From positions 744,001 to 808,000 of the forward strand of contig JBEVVY010000001.1 in NCBI GenBank assembly GCA_040506895.1: a DNA stretch of 64,000 bases, read 5' to 3'. Under the pieces are notes generated by a model, which ran no database searches, had not been told where the DNA came from, and saw only the letters and a list, made by a program, of their open reading frames with translations. The position numbers and the translations under genes are program-made. This document shows, one piece after another, positions 46,826 to 56,358 of the stretch; positions within the stretch are counted from its first letter, which is position 1, and the number at the start of each line of letters is the position of its first letter. This DNA is from Sedimenticola_A sp040506895 (GTDB lineage: Bacteria > Pseudomonadota > Gammaproteobacteria > Chromatiales > Chromatiaceae).

Positions 46826-47497
46826 ATGAATCGTCTTGACTATTCTGTAGCCCGCCCGGCAGGTGATGCGCTGGCGGTCAACAAGGTCGTAAAGAACACC
46901 TACATGCTGCTGTCTGCCACGCTGCTCTTCAGTGCGGTAATGGCCATGGTATCCCTGTTTCTTGCCGTTCCGGTATGGACCTACACCGTCTCGGTGATCG
47001 TGGCCATGCTGATGGGTATATTCGTCCTCCCACGTACAGCAAACTCCTCTTCGGGTATTGGGGTCATCTTCCTGATCACCGGACTCCTGGGATTCGGCCT
47101 GGGCGCTGTCATCTCCATCTACCTGGCACTGCCTCACGGTCCCCAGACCGTGGCAACCGCACTGGGTGGCACCGGCGTGATCTTCCTTGGCCTTTCCGGT
47201 TACGCACTGACCACCCGTCGCGACTTCAGCTTCATGGGTGGCTTCATCTTTGCCGGCATGATGGTGATGCTGGTCGGTATTCTGGCCAATATCTTCCTGC
47301 AGATGCCTGCCCTACAGCTGGCAATTGCCGGTGGCATCATGCTGCTGATGAGCGCCTACATCCTGTTCCAGACCAGCCAGATGGTTAACGGAGGCGAAAC
47401 CAACTACATCTTCGCCACCTATGGCCTCTACATGGCAATCTTCAACATCTTCATCAGCCTGCTGCAGATCCTCGGCATCTTCGGCGGCGACGACTGA
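46826..47497 (+). CDS. Bax inhibitor-1/YccA family membrane protein
   Basis: 223 residues from ATG 46826, with GGAG about 11 bases upstream; GTG 46814 overlaps that site. Seven hydrophobic segments. The family pattern is seen: N-terminal VNKVVKNTYMLLSATLLFSA, then a GLSGYALTTRRDFSFMGGF loop, and C-terminal acidic residues (TNYIFATYGLYMAIFNIFI) and GGDD. In E. coli YccA modulates FtsH proteolysis of membrane proteins; other relatives are pH-sensitive calcium leaks. Exact role here not settled. It ends in a terminator. Confidence 0.93.
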   Translation: MNRLDYSVARPAGDALAVNKVVKNTYMLLSATLLFSAVMAMVSLFLAVPVWTYTVSVIVAMLMGIFVLPRTANSSSGIGVIFLITGLLGFGLGAVISIYLALPHGPQTVATALGGTGVIFLGLSGYALTTRRDFSFMGGFIFAGMMVMLVGILANIFLQMPALQLAIAGGIMLLMSAYILFQTSQMVNGGETNYIFATYGLYMAIFNIFISLLQILGIFGGDD

Positions 47498-47520
47498 TCC
47501 TGAATCGGTATCGATGAAAC

Positions 47521-47546
47521 AAACCCGGCTACATGCCGGGTTTTTT
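47521..47546 (+). terminator. Terminator after the YccA-like gene
   Basis: Stem AAACCCGGC / GCCGGGTTT with loop TACAT and a T run. Confidence 0.9.
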
Positions 47547-47560
47547 CTGGGAGCAAAGAG

Positions 47561-47746
47561 ATGGACAACATATGGCTTCAGATCGGCACAGCCGTCGTCA
47601 TCGGGCTGATGCTTTTCTTTCTCTATCCGACAGCGAAGCACTGGATGCAGAACAGCCCCAAGGCCCAGGAGGGCGACTGGGCTGCCGTGATACTGCCTCT
47701 CACCCTGGTCGTGGGCTTTGTCATTTTGCTTATCATGTTGGTCTGA
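47561..47746 (+). CDS. Small two-segment membrane protein
   Basis: 61 residues with GGGAGC ahead of the ATG. Two hydrophobic helices (LQIGTAVVIGLMLFFLYP, AVILPLTLVVGFVILLIM) are joined by a polar stretch HWMQNSPKAQEGD. Small, core-like GC and good ribosome site support a real gene. The family is unknown to me. It lies between the YccA-like gene and the GAF gene on the same strand but after a terminator, so it has its own promoter or depends on read-through. Confidence 0.7.
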   Translation: MDNIWLQIGTAVVIGLMLFFLYPTAKHWMQNSPKAQEGDWAAVILPLTLVVGFVILLIMLV

Positions 47747-47905
47747 CCCCCGCATCCACACCACGTTTTTTTAGAATTGGATCACGTTTCCTCTGCGGCC
47801 TGAATTTAAATCCCCTTTATTTTCAATATTTTGTTATCCATTTCTCACTTTTTCTCCGAATCCGCTGATATGTTTCATACAAAGCATTTCTGGAGAGTGA
47901 GCGAC

Positions 47906-48598
47906 ATGGATACAGCAAAGATCGATCTGATAAAGCGCGAATTGAAGCGCCTGAAATCCAAACACAAGGCATTCGAGCATGCATGGCGGGAGACCGGTAA
48001 CCGGGGGCTCCTGCAGTTTTTCGTGGATATCACCCCACGCCTGATCAATGCCGAACGCTGCTCTATTTTTATCCTCGATCCCAAAACCGAGGATGTCTGG
48101 GTGCAGTGCGGAACCGATCTGAAAGAGCGCTCGGTGAAGGTACCCCAGAAGAAATCCCTGGTTGGTGAGGTGATCTCAACGGGTAAGTATCAGGTACGTG
48201 AGAATCTGCAGATCATGTCCGGTCCCCATGACAGGGTCGACCAGAAGACGGGCTTCACCACCAAGAATGCCCTTGGCATGCCGATCTTCAAATCGAACAG
48301 TAAAGAGGTCATCGGTGTCCTCCAGGTACTCAACAAGCGGGGTGAACATGAGTTCACCGATGAAGATATCAAGCTGCTGGAAAGGATGGCGATTCAGATC
48401 CAGATGAGCATCGAGAGTATCTACCTGCGCCAGGAGATCATCAGGATCGCCGAGAAGATGGAGCGCAAGATCCGCAAACTGGAGCGTGTCCTCATCAAGC
48501 ACGGTCTGAAGAAAACCGTGGACAACGACGATACGGGTGAGCTCATGCTGCCTGAAGAGATTCTCGGCTCATCCCTGATCTCCAGCAATCTGAACTGA
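47906..48598 (+). CDS. GAF domain protein
   Basis: 230 residues from ATG 47906 with GGAGAG upstream. N-terminal helix (LIKRELKRLKSKHKAFEHAW), then a GAF domain over about residues 40-175 (LINAERCSIFILDPKTEDVW, SLVGEVISTGKYQVRENL, ALGMPIFKS, GVLQVLNKRGEHEFTDED). A coiled-coil C-terminus follows (IRIAEKMERKIRKLERVLIK). No output domain is attached, so it may pair with a cyclase or kinase encoded elsewhere. The ligand is not predictable. It shares a bidirectional terminator with serS. Confidence 0.85.
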   Translation: MDTAKIDLIKRELKRLKSKHKAFEHAWRETGNRGLLQFFVDITPRLINAERCSIFILDPKTEDVWVQCGTDLKERSVKVPQKKSLVGEVISTGKYQVRENLQIMSGPHDRVDQKTGFTTKNALGMPIFKSNSKEVIGVLQVLNKRGEHEFTDEDIKLLERMAIQIQMSIESIYLRQEIIRIAEKMERKIRKLERVLIKHGLKKTVDNDDTGELMLPEEILGSSLISSNLN

Positions 48599-48618
48599 TC
48601 CGTTAATCCCAAGAAACG

Positions 48619-48654
48619 AAAAAAGCCCTCGCCTGCAAAGCGAGGGCTTTTTTT
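48619..48654. terminator. Bidirectional terminator between the GAF gene and serS
   Basis: Stem AAAAGCCCTCGC / GCGAGGGCTTTT with A and T runs on both sides, placed between two convergent genes. Confidence 0.93.
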
Positions 48655-48703
48655 ATGTCTGCCGGTTGCAGCCGGGACTCACCCCGCCACTTCCGAAGGA
48701 CGT

Positions 48704-49978
48704 TTACACCAGCACTTCCATGCCACCCATATAGGGTTGCAACACATCGGGTACCCGGATAGAGCCATCAGCCTGCTGGTAGTTCTCCATCACAGCCACG
48801 AGGGTACGCCCCACGGCGAGCCCCGAACCGTTGAGGGTGTGTGCCAGTTCCGGCTTGCCGGTCTCCGGGTTGCGCCAGCGGGCCTGGAGACGTCGGGCCT
48901 GGAAGTCCTCGAAGTTGGAACAGGAGGAGATTTCGCGGTAAGCGCTCTGCCCTGGCAGCCAGACCTCGAGATCGTATGTCTTTGCAGCGGAGAAACCGAG
49001 GTCACCCGTGCAGAGCGTGACCACCCGGTAAGGGAGCCCGAGCTTCTGCAGTATCGCCTCGGCGTGTCCGGTCAGCTCTTCCAGCGCCTGGTAGGATTCA
49101 TCAGGACGCACCACCTGCACCATCTCCACCTTCTCGAACTGGTGCTGGCGGATCATGCCGCGGGTGTCCTTGCCGTAGGAGCCCGCCTCGCTTCTGAAAC
49201 AGGGGGTCTGGGCCACCCAGCGTCTCGGCATGTTCTCCTCTTCCAGGATCTCGTCACGCACCAGGTTGGTGACCGGCACCTCGGCGGTGGGAATCAGGTA
49301 GTAGGGCAACTCGCCGGAGAGTTTGAACAGGTCCTCTTCAAACTTCGGCAGCTGCCCGGTGCCCTGCAGGCTGTCGGCGTTGACCATGAAAGGAACGTAG
49401 GTCTCCGTGTAGCCATGCTCTGCCGTATGGGTATCCAGCATGAACTGGGCCAGGGCGCGCTGCATGCGTGCCAGCGCACCATTCAGGGTGACGAAACGGG
49501 AGCCGGTGATCTTCGCAGCCGCCTCGAAATCCAACCAACCGCCGTCCACGCCCAGGTCCACGTGATCCTTGGGTTCGAAATCAAAAGCCGCGGGCTCACC
49601 CCAGCGACGCTCTTCCCGGTTATCCTCCTCGTCACTGCCCTGGGGCACGCTCTCATGGGGAATATTGGGAATGCCAAGGGTGATATCCCGCAGCTGGGCC
49701 TGGACGTCGTTGAGCTCATCCTGGGCTGCCTTGAGCTTGTCGCCCAGGTCCGCCACCTCGGCCAGCAGCGGTTGGATATCCTCTCCCGCCGCCTTTGCCT
49801 TGCCGATACCCTTGGAGCGGCTGTTTCGCTCGTTCTGGAGTTCCTGGGCGGAGACCTGCAGCTCCTTGCGCTTGGCTTCCAGGCTGGCAATCAGTGATAC
49901 GTCCAGCTGCACATTCCGGCGGGTCAGCTGCTGGGCCGTGTTTTCCAGATCGTTTCTCAGTAAACGAGGGTCGAGCAT
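48704..49978 (-). CDS. serS: Seryl-tRNA synthetase
   Basis: 424-residue class II synthetase that charges tRNA-Ser and tRNA-Sec. N-terminal antiparallel coiled coil (residues 30-100, ELQNERNSRSKGIGKAKAAG), then the catalytic core: LIPTAEVPVTNL, motif 2 CFRSEAGSYGKDTRGMIRQH and FEKVEMVQ, motif 3 NGSGLAVGRTLVAVMENYQ. Start MLDPRLLRNDLE is typical. It is downstream of rarA, crcB and DUF190 on the same strand; the E. coli order rarA-serS is thus interrupted by the fluoride genes. Confidence 0.98.
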   Translation of the reverse strand: MLDPRLLRNDLENTAQQLTRRNVQLDVSLIASLEAKRKELQVSAQELQNERNSRSKGIGKAKAAGEDIQPLLAEVADLGDKLKAAQDELNDVQAQLRDITLGIPNIPHESVPQGSDEEDNREERRWGEPAAFDFEPKDHVDLGVDGGWLDFEAAAKITGSRFVTLNGALARMQRALAQFMLDTHTAEHGYTETYVPFMVNADSLQGTGQLPKFEEDLFKLSGELPYYLIPTAEVPVTNLVRDEILEEENMPRRWVAQTPCFRSEAGSYGKDTRGMIRQHQFEKVEMVQVVRPDESYQALEELTGHAEAILQKLGLPYRVVTLCTGDLGFSAAKTYDLEVWLPGQSAYREISSCSNFEDFQARRLQARWRNPETGKPELAHTLNGSGLAVGRTLVAVMENYQQADGSIRVPDVLQPYMGGMEVLV

Positions 49979-49981
49979 CGG

Positions 49982-50293
49982 TTATTCATCCATATTTACA
50001 TTGGCGGGCCAGCTGACAACGTGGCCCGGTTTAACAAATTGATTCAGATCTTCGAGCACCTTCTCAACCTTTGCCGGATCGTCGAAGAATTCCAGTATCA
50101 GGGGAAGATCGAGAGAGATGTCCAGCAGGGTCGATGAGTGGACTTTTCCGGACTGGCCGAATCCGGCAATGCCCCTGAAGGCCGTCACACCGGCAACCTG
50201 CTCCTCGTCGTGCAGCAGTTCCATAAGCTGCTGGTACTGGTGTTTACCCTCCGTCAGGTAGATACGCACCATGGTGACTTGCTTGGTTGTCAT
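49982..50293 (-). CDS. DUF190 family protein (CrcB-associated)
   Basis: 103 residues, PII-like ferredoxin fold expected. VRIYLTEGKHQYQQLMELLHDEEQVAGVTAFRGIAGFG and SLDLPLILEFFDDPAKVEKVL are family hallmarks. The gene overlaps crcB by 4 bases, the usual neighbour, so a regulatory role in fluoride export is likely but unproven. The stop is 3 bases before the serS start. Confidence 0.9.
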   Translation of the reverse strand: MTTKQVTMVRIYLTEGKHQYQQLMELLHDEEQVAGVTAFRGIAGFGQSGKVHSSTLLDISLDLPLILEFFDDPAKVEKVLEDLNQFVKPGHVVSWPANVNMDE

Positions 50294-50664
50294 ATCTCTC
50301 TCCCGATAACGAGTCCCAGCCAGGCCGCCAGTACGCAGGCGACCACCGATAAGAGCATGTTCAGTCCCGCCTTCATGTAGTCCGCCTGCTCGATCAGGTT
50401 CAGGGTCTCGATTGAAAAGGTCGAGAAGGTGGTGAAAGCCCCGAGAAAGCCGACAAGCAGCGCGCCACGCAGTTCCGGGGTTACGGTCATGCGTTCAATG
50501 AACATGACATAGAGAAACCCCATCACCAAGGAGCCGAACACGTTGACTGCCAGTGTGCCGTAGGGAAAGCCGCGCCCCAGCATGGCGTAGATGCCGTTGG
50601 ACACCCAGAAGCGCATCAGCGCACCTGCGGCCCCGCCAGCGGCAATTGCAAGCACCTGGGACAA
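50290..50664 (-). CDS. crcB: Fluoride channel CrcB (Fluc)
   Basis: 124 residues with four hydrophobic helices. Signature AAGGAAGALMRFWVSNGIY at the N-terminus, GTLAVNVFGSLVMGF with the pore Asn, and GFLGAFTTFSTFSIET with the Phe box and central Na+ site. It works as a dual-topology dimer and exports fluoride. I looked for a fluoride riboswitch upstream and did not see one. Promoter probably in the 76 bases after rarA. Confidence 0.96.
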   Translation of the reverse strand: MSQVLAIAAGGAAGALMRFWVSNGIYAMLGRGFPYGTLAVNVFGSLVMGFLYVMFIERMTVTPELRGALLVGFLGAFTTFSTFSIETLNLIEQADYMKAGLNMLLSVVACVLAAWLGLVIGREI

Positions 50665-50740
50665 TCCGGTTCACTCCTGTTGGCTGAATAAAAGGGATTA
50701 TTTTACACCCAGTGCCTTCTTATCGCGACCGGCTTAAAGC

Positions 50741-52072
50741 CTAACCCTTCCGTTTCGCCTCATCATCGAGTTCCGCCAGCCGGGCCAGCTTCTCACCGAT
50801 CTTGATCTCCAGGCCGCGGTCCACGGGATGGTAGTACTTACGGGCCTCTAGCTCCTCGGGAAAGTAGTGCTCACCGGCCGCATAGGCGTCAGGCTCATCA
50901 TGGGCATAGCGGTAGGCCTTGCCGTAGCCCAACTCCTTCATCAGCTTGGTGGGTGCATTGCGCAGGTGGATCGGTACTTCCTGGCTGCCCAGTTCACGCA
51001 CATCCTTCATGGCCGCCTTGTAGGCCATGTATACCGCGTTGCTCTTCGGTGCGCATGCCATGTAGAGCACCGCCTGGGCCAGCGCCAACTCGCCTTCCGG
51101 ACTGCCCAGGCGCTCCTGGGTCTCCCAAGCATCCAGCGCCACCGCCAGGGCGCGGGGATCGGCATTGCCGATATCCTCGGATGCCATGCGCACCACCCGC
51201 CGTGCAATGTAGAGGGGATCGCAGCCGCCGTCGATCATGCGACAGAGCCAGTAGAGCGCTCCATCCGGCGAGGAGCCCCTGACCGACTTGTGCAGGGCGG
51301 ATATCTGGTCGTAGAAGGCCTCTCCCCCCTTGTCGAAGCGGCGCAGGTTGCCGGTGATCACCTCCTCCACCGCCTGGCGCGTGATCTCCTCTCCATCGGA
51401 GAGATCCGCGGAGATCTCCAGCAGGTTCAGTGCGCGACGGGCATCGCCGTCAGCCGCCTCCGCCAGCAGGGTCTTCAGTTCGGGATCCAGGCTGATTCCA
51501 CGCTCACCCAGTCCCCGCTCCCCATCCTCCAGGGCCTGCTCCAGAATCGCTTCCAGATCCTCCCCGGTCAGCGACTTGAGAACATAGGTGCGAGCCCGTG
51601 ACAGCAACGCGTTGTTGAGCTCAAAGGAGGGATTCTCCGTGGTGGCTCCGACGAACACCACGGTGCCGTTCTCCACGTGCGGCAGGAACGCATCCTGCTG
51701 GGCCTTGTTGAAGCGGTGTACCTCGTCGATAAAGAGTATGGTGGCCCGCCCCTCCATCTGCTGGGCCTGGCGGGCCTGCTCGACTGCGCTCCTTATCTCT
51801 TTGACACCGGAGAGCACCGCGGAGAGGCTGATGAACTGGGCGCCGGAGTGGCGTGCGATCAGGCTGGCGAGGGTGGTTTTTCCGGTTCCCGGTGGACCCC
51901 AGAAGATCATGGAGTGGAGCCTGTCCGCCTCGATCGCCTTTCTCAGGGGCTTGTCCGGACCGACGATATGGCCCTGGCCTATGAATTCATCGAGATTGCG
52001 CGGTCGCATCCTGTCGGCCAGGGGACGCATGCCCTCCATGTCCGAATCAGTAAAGAGATCACTCCCGCTCAC
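50741..52072 (-). CDS. rarA: Replication-associated recombination protein A
   Basis: 443-residue AAA+ ATPase (MgsA/WRNIP1 family) acting at stalled forks with SSB. Start region DRMRPRNLDEFIGQGHIVG, Walker A GPPGTGKTT at 59-67, Walker B LFIDEVHRF, sensor ATTENPSFELN, and the C-terminal tetramerisation part (VPIHLRNAPTKLMKELGYGK). It directly follows lolA (12 bases), conserved in gammaproteobacteria. Confidence 0.97.
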   Translation of the reverse strand: MSGSDLFTDSDMEGMRPLADRMRPRNLDEFIGQGHIVGPDKPLRKAIEADRLHSMIFWGPPGTGKTTLASLIARHSGAQFISLSAVLSGVKEIRSAVEQARQAQQMEGRATILFIDEVHRFNKAQQDAFLPHVENGTVVFVGATTENPSFELNNALLSRARTYVLKSLTGEDLEAILEQALEDGERGLGERGISLDPELKTLLAEAADGDARRALNLLEISADLSDGEEITRQAVEEVITGNLRRFDKGGEAFYDQISALHKSVRGSSPDGALYWLCRMIDGGCDPLYIARRVVRMASEDIGNADPRALAVALDAWETQERLGSPEGELALAQAVLYMACAPKSNAVYMAYKAAMKDVRELGSQEVPIHLRNAPTKLMKELGYGKAYRYAHDEPDAYAAGEHYFPEELEARKYYHPVDRGLEIKIGEKLARLAELDDEAKRKG

Positions 52073-52084
52073 GGCTGCAAGATC

Positions 52085-52705
52085 TCAGTCGGACCTGAAA
52101 AGATCCAGGCCGGCAGGTGGAAAATAACGGAAAAAATCATTTTCGAACTCGACATTGCGTTCGATATCGAAGAACTGGAAGCGGGTGATCTGTCCGAACT
52201 TGTCCGCCATCTCCATCCTGCGCAGCTCGTTGTCTGCGAAAGCGAGCAGTACGCGGGTGAACTGGCTCTCTTCATGTTTCGGGATCAGTTCGACCCAGCC
52301 CATGCCCTGGCGTTGGCCGATATCGATCACTTCAAAATGTCTCTCCACCGGATCGCCGGTGATCAGCAGCATCGCGGGCGTTCCCCTGAGGGCACTCTCC
52401 TGTCCCTGCACGCTGGCCTGTTCCAGTTCCGGGTCCAGGTGCCAGATCTGCCTGCCATCGGCGATGATCTGCTGCGCCTCGGGCTCCGTGTAGTCCCAGC
52501 GGAACTGCCCGGGGCGTTGCAGATAGAACATACCCTGGGAGCGAATGGCGTGCAGGTGATCCTCGTCCAGTACCGACTGTTCAAAAGCCGCCCGGAAGGT
52601 CTTCACCTCGTTCAGGAAAAGGTTCATCTGCTCAATGCCGGAACCGGCAAATGAAACCGTGCTCCACAACAGGAACAGCGGCAAGAGGATCTTTTTAATC
52701 TGCAT
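52085..52705 (-). CDS. lolA: Outer-membrane lipoprotein carrier LolA
   Basis: 206-residue periplasmic chaperone that carries lipoproteins from LolCDE to LolB. Signal peptide KKILLPLFLLWSTVSFAGS. The mature part has the half-barrel features FEQSVLDEDHL, GMFYLQRPGQFRWDYTEP and ADGRQIWHLDPELEQ. It lies between ftsK and rarA on one strand with 12-13 base gaps, so the three genes are an operon. Confidence 0.95.
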   Translation of the reverse strand: MQIKKILLPLFLLWSTVSFAGSGIEQMNLFLNEVKTFRAAFEQSVLDEDHLHAIRSQGMFYLQRPGQFRWDYTEPEAQQIIADGRQIWHLDPELEQASVQGQESALRGTPAMLLITGDPVERHFEVIDIGQRQGMGWVELIPKHEESQFTRVLLAFADNELRRMEMADKFGQITRFQFFDIERNVEFENDFFRYFPPAGLDLFRSD

Positions 52706-52718
52706 CAGGGTCTGCTAC

Positions 52719-55022
52719 TCATACATCCGGTGGGGGTGGCGCCAACACCTCCCGGTTTCCGTTGCTCTCGGCGGGACTGACGATACCGGTGCGCTCCATC
52801 TCCTCGATCAGGCGGGCAGCCCGGTTGTAACCGATCTTCAGGCGGCGCTGAACCCCGGAGATGGAGGCACGCCGGGTCTCGGTGACGATACGCACCGCCT
52901 CGTCGTAGAGCGGATCGGCATCTTCGACGCTCTCCGGCTCCCCTGTAAGACCCGGAATGGCCTCGGTAGGTTCCTGGGTGATGTCATCGATGTAGTCAGG
53001 CTGACCGGATTTCTTCAGATGTTCCACCACCCTGTGCACCTCGTTGTCGTCGACGAAGGCACCGTGCACACGTTGGGGAATACTGCTGCCCGGCGGCATG
53101 TAGAGCATGTCACCGTGGCCAAGGAGATGTTCTGCACCCATCTGGTCGAGGATGGTCCTGGAGTCGATCCTGGAAGAGACCTGGAAGGCGACACGGGTCG
53201 GAATATTGGCCTTGATAAGACCGGTGATCACATCCACCGACGGACGCTGGGTGGCGAGCAGCAGGTGTATACCGGAAGCACGCGCCTTCTGTGCCAGACG
53301 GGCGATCAGCTCCTCTACCTTTTTACCCACCACCATCATCATGTCGGCCAGTTCATCGATGATCACGACGATGTAGGGCAGCGTGGTGAGGTTGGGTACC
53401 TGCTGGGCCTCGACCAGCGGATCGGGCTGGAACAGGGGATCGGGTATGGACTCGCCCCGCTTCTCCGCCTCCTTGATCTTCTTGTTGTAGCCGGCGATGT
53501 TTCTGACCCCCAGCGAGGCCATCAGGCGATAGCGGCGTTCCATCTCGCCCACGCACCAGCGCAGCGCATTGGCTGCCTCTTTCATATCGGTGACCACCGG
53601 GGTCAGCAGGTGTGGAATACCCTCGTACACCGACAGCTCGAGCATCTTGGGATCGACCATGATCAGGCGCACATCCTGGGGAGACGCCTTGTAGAGGAGA
53701 CTCAGGATCATGGCGTTGATGGCGACCGATTTACCGGAGCCCGTGGTACCTGCAATCAGCGCATGGGGCATCTTGGCGAGATCGGCCACTGCCGGGTTGC
53801 CGGCGATATCCTTGCCCAGGGCCAGCGTCAGGTTGGACTTGGCGTGGTCATACGCCTCGGACTTGAGCACCTCGCTGAGATAGACCATCTCCCGGTACTC
53901 GTTGGGTATCTCGAGCCCGATAACCGATTTGCCGGGTATTACCTCCACCACGCGCACGCTGATGGTGGAGAGGGCCCGTGCAAGGTCCTTGGAGAGATTG
54001 GTGATCTTGCTCACCTTGGTGCCGGGAGCCAGTCTCAGCTCGAACAGGGTGACCACCGGACCGGGATGAACCGACTCCACCTCGACATCCACGCCGAAAT
54101 CCTTCAGCTTGATCTCCACCAGCCGGGACATCGCCTCTAGCGCCTCGTTGGAGTAGCCCTTGCCACTGGACTTGGCAGGATCGAGCAGTGCCAACGGGGG
54201 CAACTCCCCGACCTCGGGTGTCGCCTCGAACAGGGGTACCTGTTTCTCTTTCTCCACCCGGGCACTCGCCTTCACTTCCTTGATAACCGGTTCGATGCGT
54301 GGAGGTTTGCGCTTCTCGCTTCGCTTCTTCTCGATCTGCACCGCCTCTGTGCGCTGTTTGCGAGCCTCCTTTGCTTTACGGGTATCCTGGTAGCGCGCTT
54401 TCAGTATCAGACTACGGCGGTAGAGCCAGAGTGTTGCCTCACCCACCTTGTCCATCACGGTGAGCCAGGAGATGCCTGTAAAGAGAGTAAAACCCGCCAG
54501 CAACAGGGCCAGGGAGAGCAGGCTCCCGCCGGCAAAGCTGAAGATGCTGACCAGGGTCTCCTGCAGAAATGTGCCAAGTATGCCGCCGCTGCCACCGTGG
54601 GGGTGGAAGGCGAGACGGGGAAGGTGCATTGCGGCCAGGGCACTGCCCGCGGCCAGGGTGATAAAGAAGCCGAACCAGCGCAGGGCGACCAGGTGCATGT
54701 TCACGCTATCGTCCGGATTGCGCTCCTTGTAGATCAACCAGCCGCTCCAGCCCACCATGACCGGGAACAGGTAGGCCAGAAAACCGAACAGGTAGAGGAA
54801 GACATCGGCAAACCAGGCGCCCACAGGCCCACCGCCATTGAGTACCTGCTCTCTTGGGCCGGTGTAGGACCAGCCCGGATCCTGTGGTGAGTAGGTGATC
54901 AGCGAGAGCATGAAATAGGCGGCAATGGCGATAAGCAGCAGTAACGCCCCCTCTTTGAGGCGGCGTCCTATGTGCATGCTCATAGCCGACGGCTGCTGGT
55001 CTGTTTGACTGTTCTGGGCCAC
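52719..55022 (-). CDS. ftsK: DNA translocase FtsK
   Basis: 767 residues. Four N-terminal transmembrane segments anchor it at the septum. A short, charged linker (residues 200-290) is followed by the motor: Walker A AGTTGSGKSVAINAM, Walker B YIVVIIDELADMMM, and LLLATQRPSVDVITG. The C-terminal gamma winged helix (ISGVQRRLKIGYNRAARLIE) reads KOPS/ XRS-type DNA sequences. It is shorter than the E. coli protein (1329), whose linker is much longer, but normal for many gammaproteobacteria. First gene of ftsK-lolA-rarA. Confidence 0.97.
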   Translation of the reverse strand: MAQNSQTDQQPSAMSMHIGRRLKEGALLLLIAIAAYFMLSLITYSPQDPGWSYTGPREQVLNGGGPVGAWFADVFLYLFGFLAYLFPVMVGWSGWLIYKERNPDDSVNMHLVALRWFGFFITLAAGSALAAMHLPRLAFHPHGGSGGILGTFLQETLVSIFSFAGGSLLSLALLLAGFTLFTGISWLTVMDKVGEATLWLYRRSLILKARYQDTRKAKEARKQRTEAVQIEKKRSEKRKPPRIEPVIKEVKASARVEKEKQVPLFEATPEVGELPPLALLDPAKSSGKGYSNEALEAMSRLVEIKLKDFGVDVEVESVHPGPVVTLFELRLAPGTKVSKITNLSKDLARALSTISVRVVEVIPGKSVIGLEIPNEYREMVYLSEVLKSEAYDHAKSNLTLALGKDIAGNPAVADLAKMPHALIAGTTGSGKSVAINAMILSLLYKASPQDVRLIMVDPKMLELSVYEGIPHLLTPVVTDMKEAANALRWCVGEMERRYRLMASLGVRNIAGYNKKIKEAEKRGESIPDPLFQPDPLVEAQQVPNLTTLPYIVVIIDELADMMMVVGKKVEELIARLAQKARASGIHLLLATQRPSVDVITGLIKANIPTRVAFQVSSRIDSRTILDQMGAEHLLGHGDMLYMPPGSSIPQRVHGAFVDDNEVHRVVEHLKKSGQPDYIDDITQEPTEAIPGLTGEPESVEDADPLYDEAVRIVTETRRASISGVQRRLKIGYNRAARLIEEMERTGIVSPAESNGNREVLAPPPPDV

Positions 55023-55094
55023 TAAAAACTCTTAAAATTCTTTTTAATTTATGTGCTTATACTAACTATTTCGCATTGTACCTTAAATTAAGGA

Positions 55095-56153
55095 TTATAT
55101 CCCCTGCAATGCGGGGTGAACCACCTCGCCCTTCATCAGGTTGATGCCGGCCTTGATTCTCGGATCCGACAGGCCATCCTTCCCGGCGATGGCCAGGGCA
55201 TAGGGTATCAGGCTTGCCGAGAGCGCCTGTGAAGCGGTTCTCGGAACCGCACCGGGCATATTGGTGACTGCGAAATGGGTAATCCCCGATACCTGGTAGG
55301 TGGGCTCATCATAGCTCGTCGGACGGGTGGTTTCGATACAGCCGCCCTGGTCCACCGCGATGTCCACCACCACGCTGCCCTCCCTCATCGACTCCACCTG
55401 CTGGCGTGAAACCAGCACGGGCGCCTTGGCGCCGGTAATCAGCACGGCACCCACGACGATATCGGCATTGCGTATCTCCTGGTCGACCTTCTCGCTGTAG
55501 GGATAGAGCGCGGTGACGTTATCGCCGTACTCCCGCATGATCTCCAGGCGCTGGGGATTCTTGTCGAATGCAACGACCTCCGCACCCAACGCAGCGGCCA
55601 CGCGTACCGAGTTGCCCCCGGCATTACCGGCTCCCAGCACCACCACCCTGCCACGTTCCGCCGCGGGCAATCCGCCCAGCAGCAGGCCCTTACCACCCTG
55701 GGGGCGGTGCAGCAGATTGGAACCGATCTGTATTGCCAGCCGCCCCGCGATATCACTCATCGGCGCGAGAATAGGCAATCGACCGGCCTCCTCCACCGTC
55801 TCGAATGCAACCGCCGTGACGCCACTCGCCAAAAGGCGCTCCATCAAGGGCTTGTTGGCGGCTAAATGGAGAAAGGAGAATAGAAGCTGATCATCGCGCA
55901 ACATTTCCGGCTCGTTATCCACCGGCTCCTTGACCTTGATGATCAGCTCGTTTTCACCGTAGATCGATTCCGCATCCGGCAGGATGCTGACACCCAGCGC
56001 CTCGTATTCGCTGTCGGAGAATCCACTGCTCACGCCGGCACCCCGCTCCAGGCTCACGCTGTGCCCTGCCCTGATCAGCTCTGCACAGGCATCGGGTACC
56101 AGGCCCACCCTCGCCTCCAGGGTCTTTATCTCCTTTGGAATGCCAATCTGCAT
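55095..56153 (-). CDS. ald: Alanine dehydrogenase
   Basis: 352 residues from ATG 56153, with a near-ideal AAGGAGACGAG site. NAD-dependent enzyme interconverting L-alanine and pyruvate plus ammonia. Substrate-binding part MQIGIPKEIKTLEARVGLVP; Rossmann motif VVLGAGNAGGNSVRVAAALGA; catalytic region QLLFSFLHLAANKPL; dimer/hexamer end segment INLMKGEVVHPAL. Full length for the family. Divergent from trxB. Confidence 0.97.
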   Translation of the reverse strand: MQIGIPKEIKTLEARVGLVPDACAELIRAGHSVSLERGAGVSSGFSDSEYEALGVSILPDAESIYGENELIIKVKEPVDNEPEMLRDDQLLFSFLHLAANKPLMERLLASGVTAVAFETVEEAGRLPILAPMSDIAGRLAIQIGSNLLHRPQGGKGLLLGGLPAAERGRVVVLGAGNAGGNSVRVAAALGAEVVAFDKNPQRLEIMREYGDNVTALYPYSEKVDQEIRNADIVVGAVLITGAKAPVLVSRQQVESMREGSVVVDIAVDQGGCIETTRPTSYDEPTYQVSGITHFAVTNMPGAVPRTASQALSASLIPYALAIAGKDGLSDPRIKAGINLMKGEVVHPALQGI

Positions 56154-56358
56154 CTCGTCTCCTTTACCCGTCACCCAACATTACGTAGTATCTACATCCT
56201 TTGAACTCTGGACTGTTTCCAACAACCGGAGTTCCTTACCAAGCATAACAGTTTCGGGGGCTTGAAATCGCCCGGTCGTGGAGCCACATGCTGAACGCCC
56301 ATTCAGCAAAAAGAGTGGCCCATCAAGCCCTTCAGGGCAAGTTGTAGGGAGTTTTTTT

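Noticed and set aside
50660..50745. Fluoride riboswitch before crcB
   Set aside because: The 76-base gap after rarA shows no conserved fluoride-aptamer pattern.
56278..56358. N-terminal extension of trxB
   Set aside because: The extra 27 codons have no family counterpart; trxB proteins start just before the FAD motif, as with ATG 56359.
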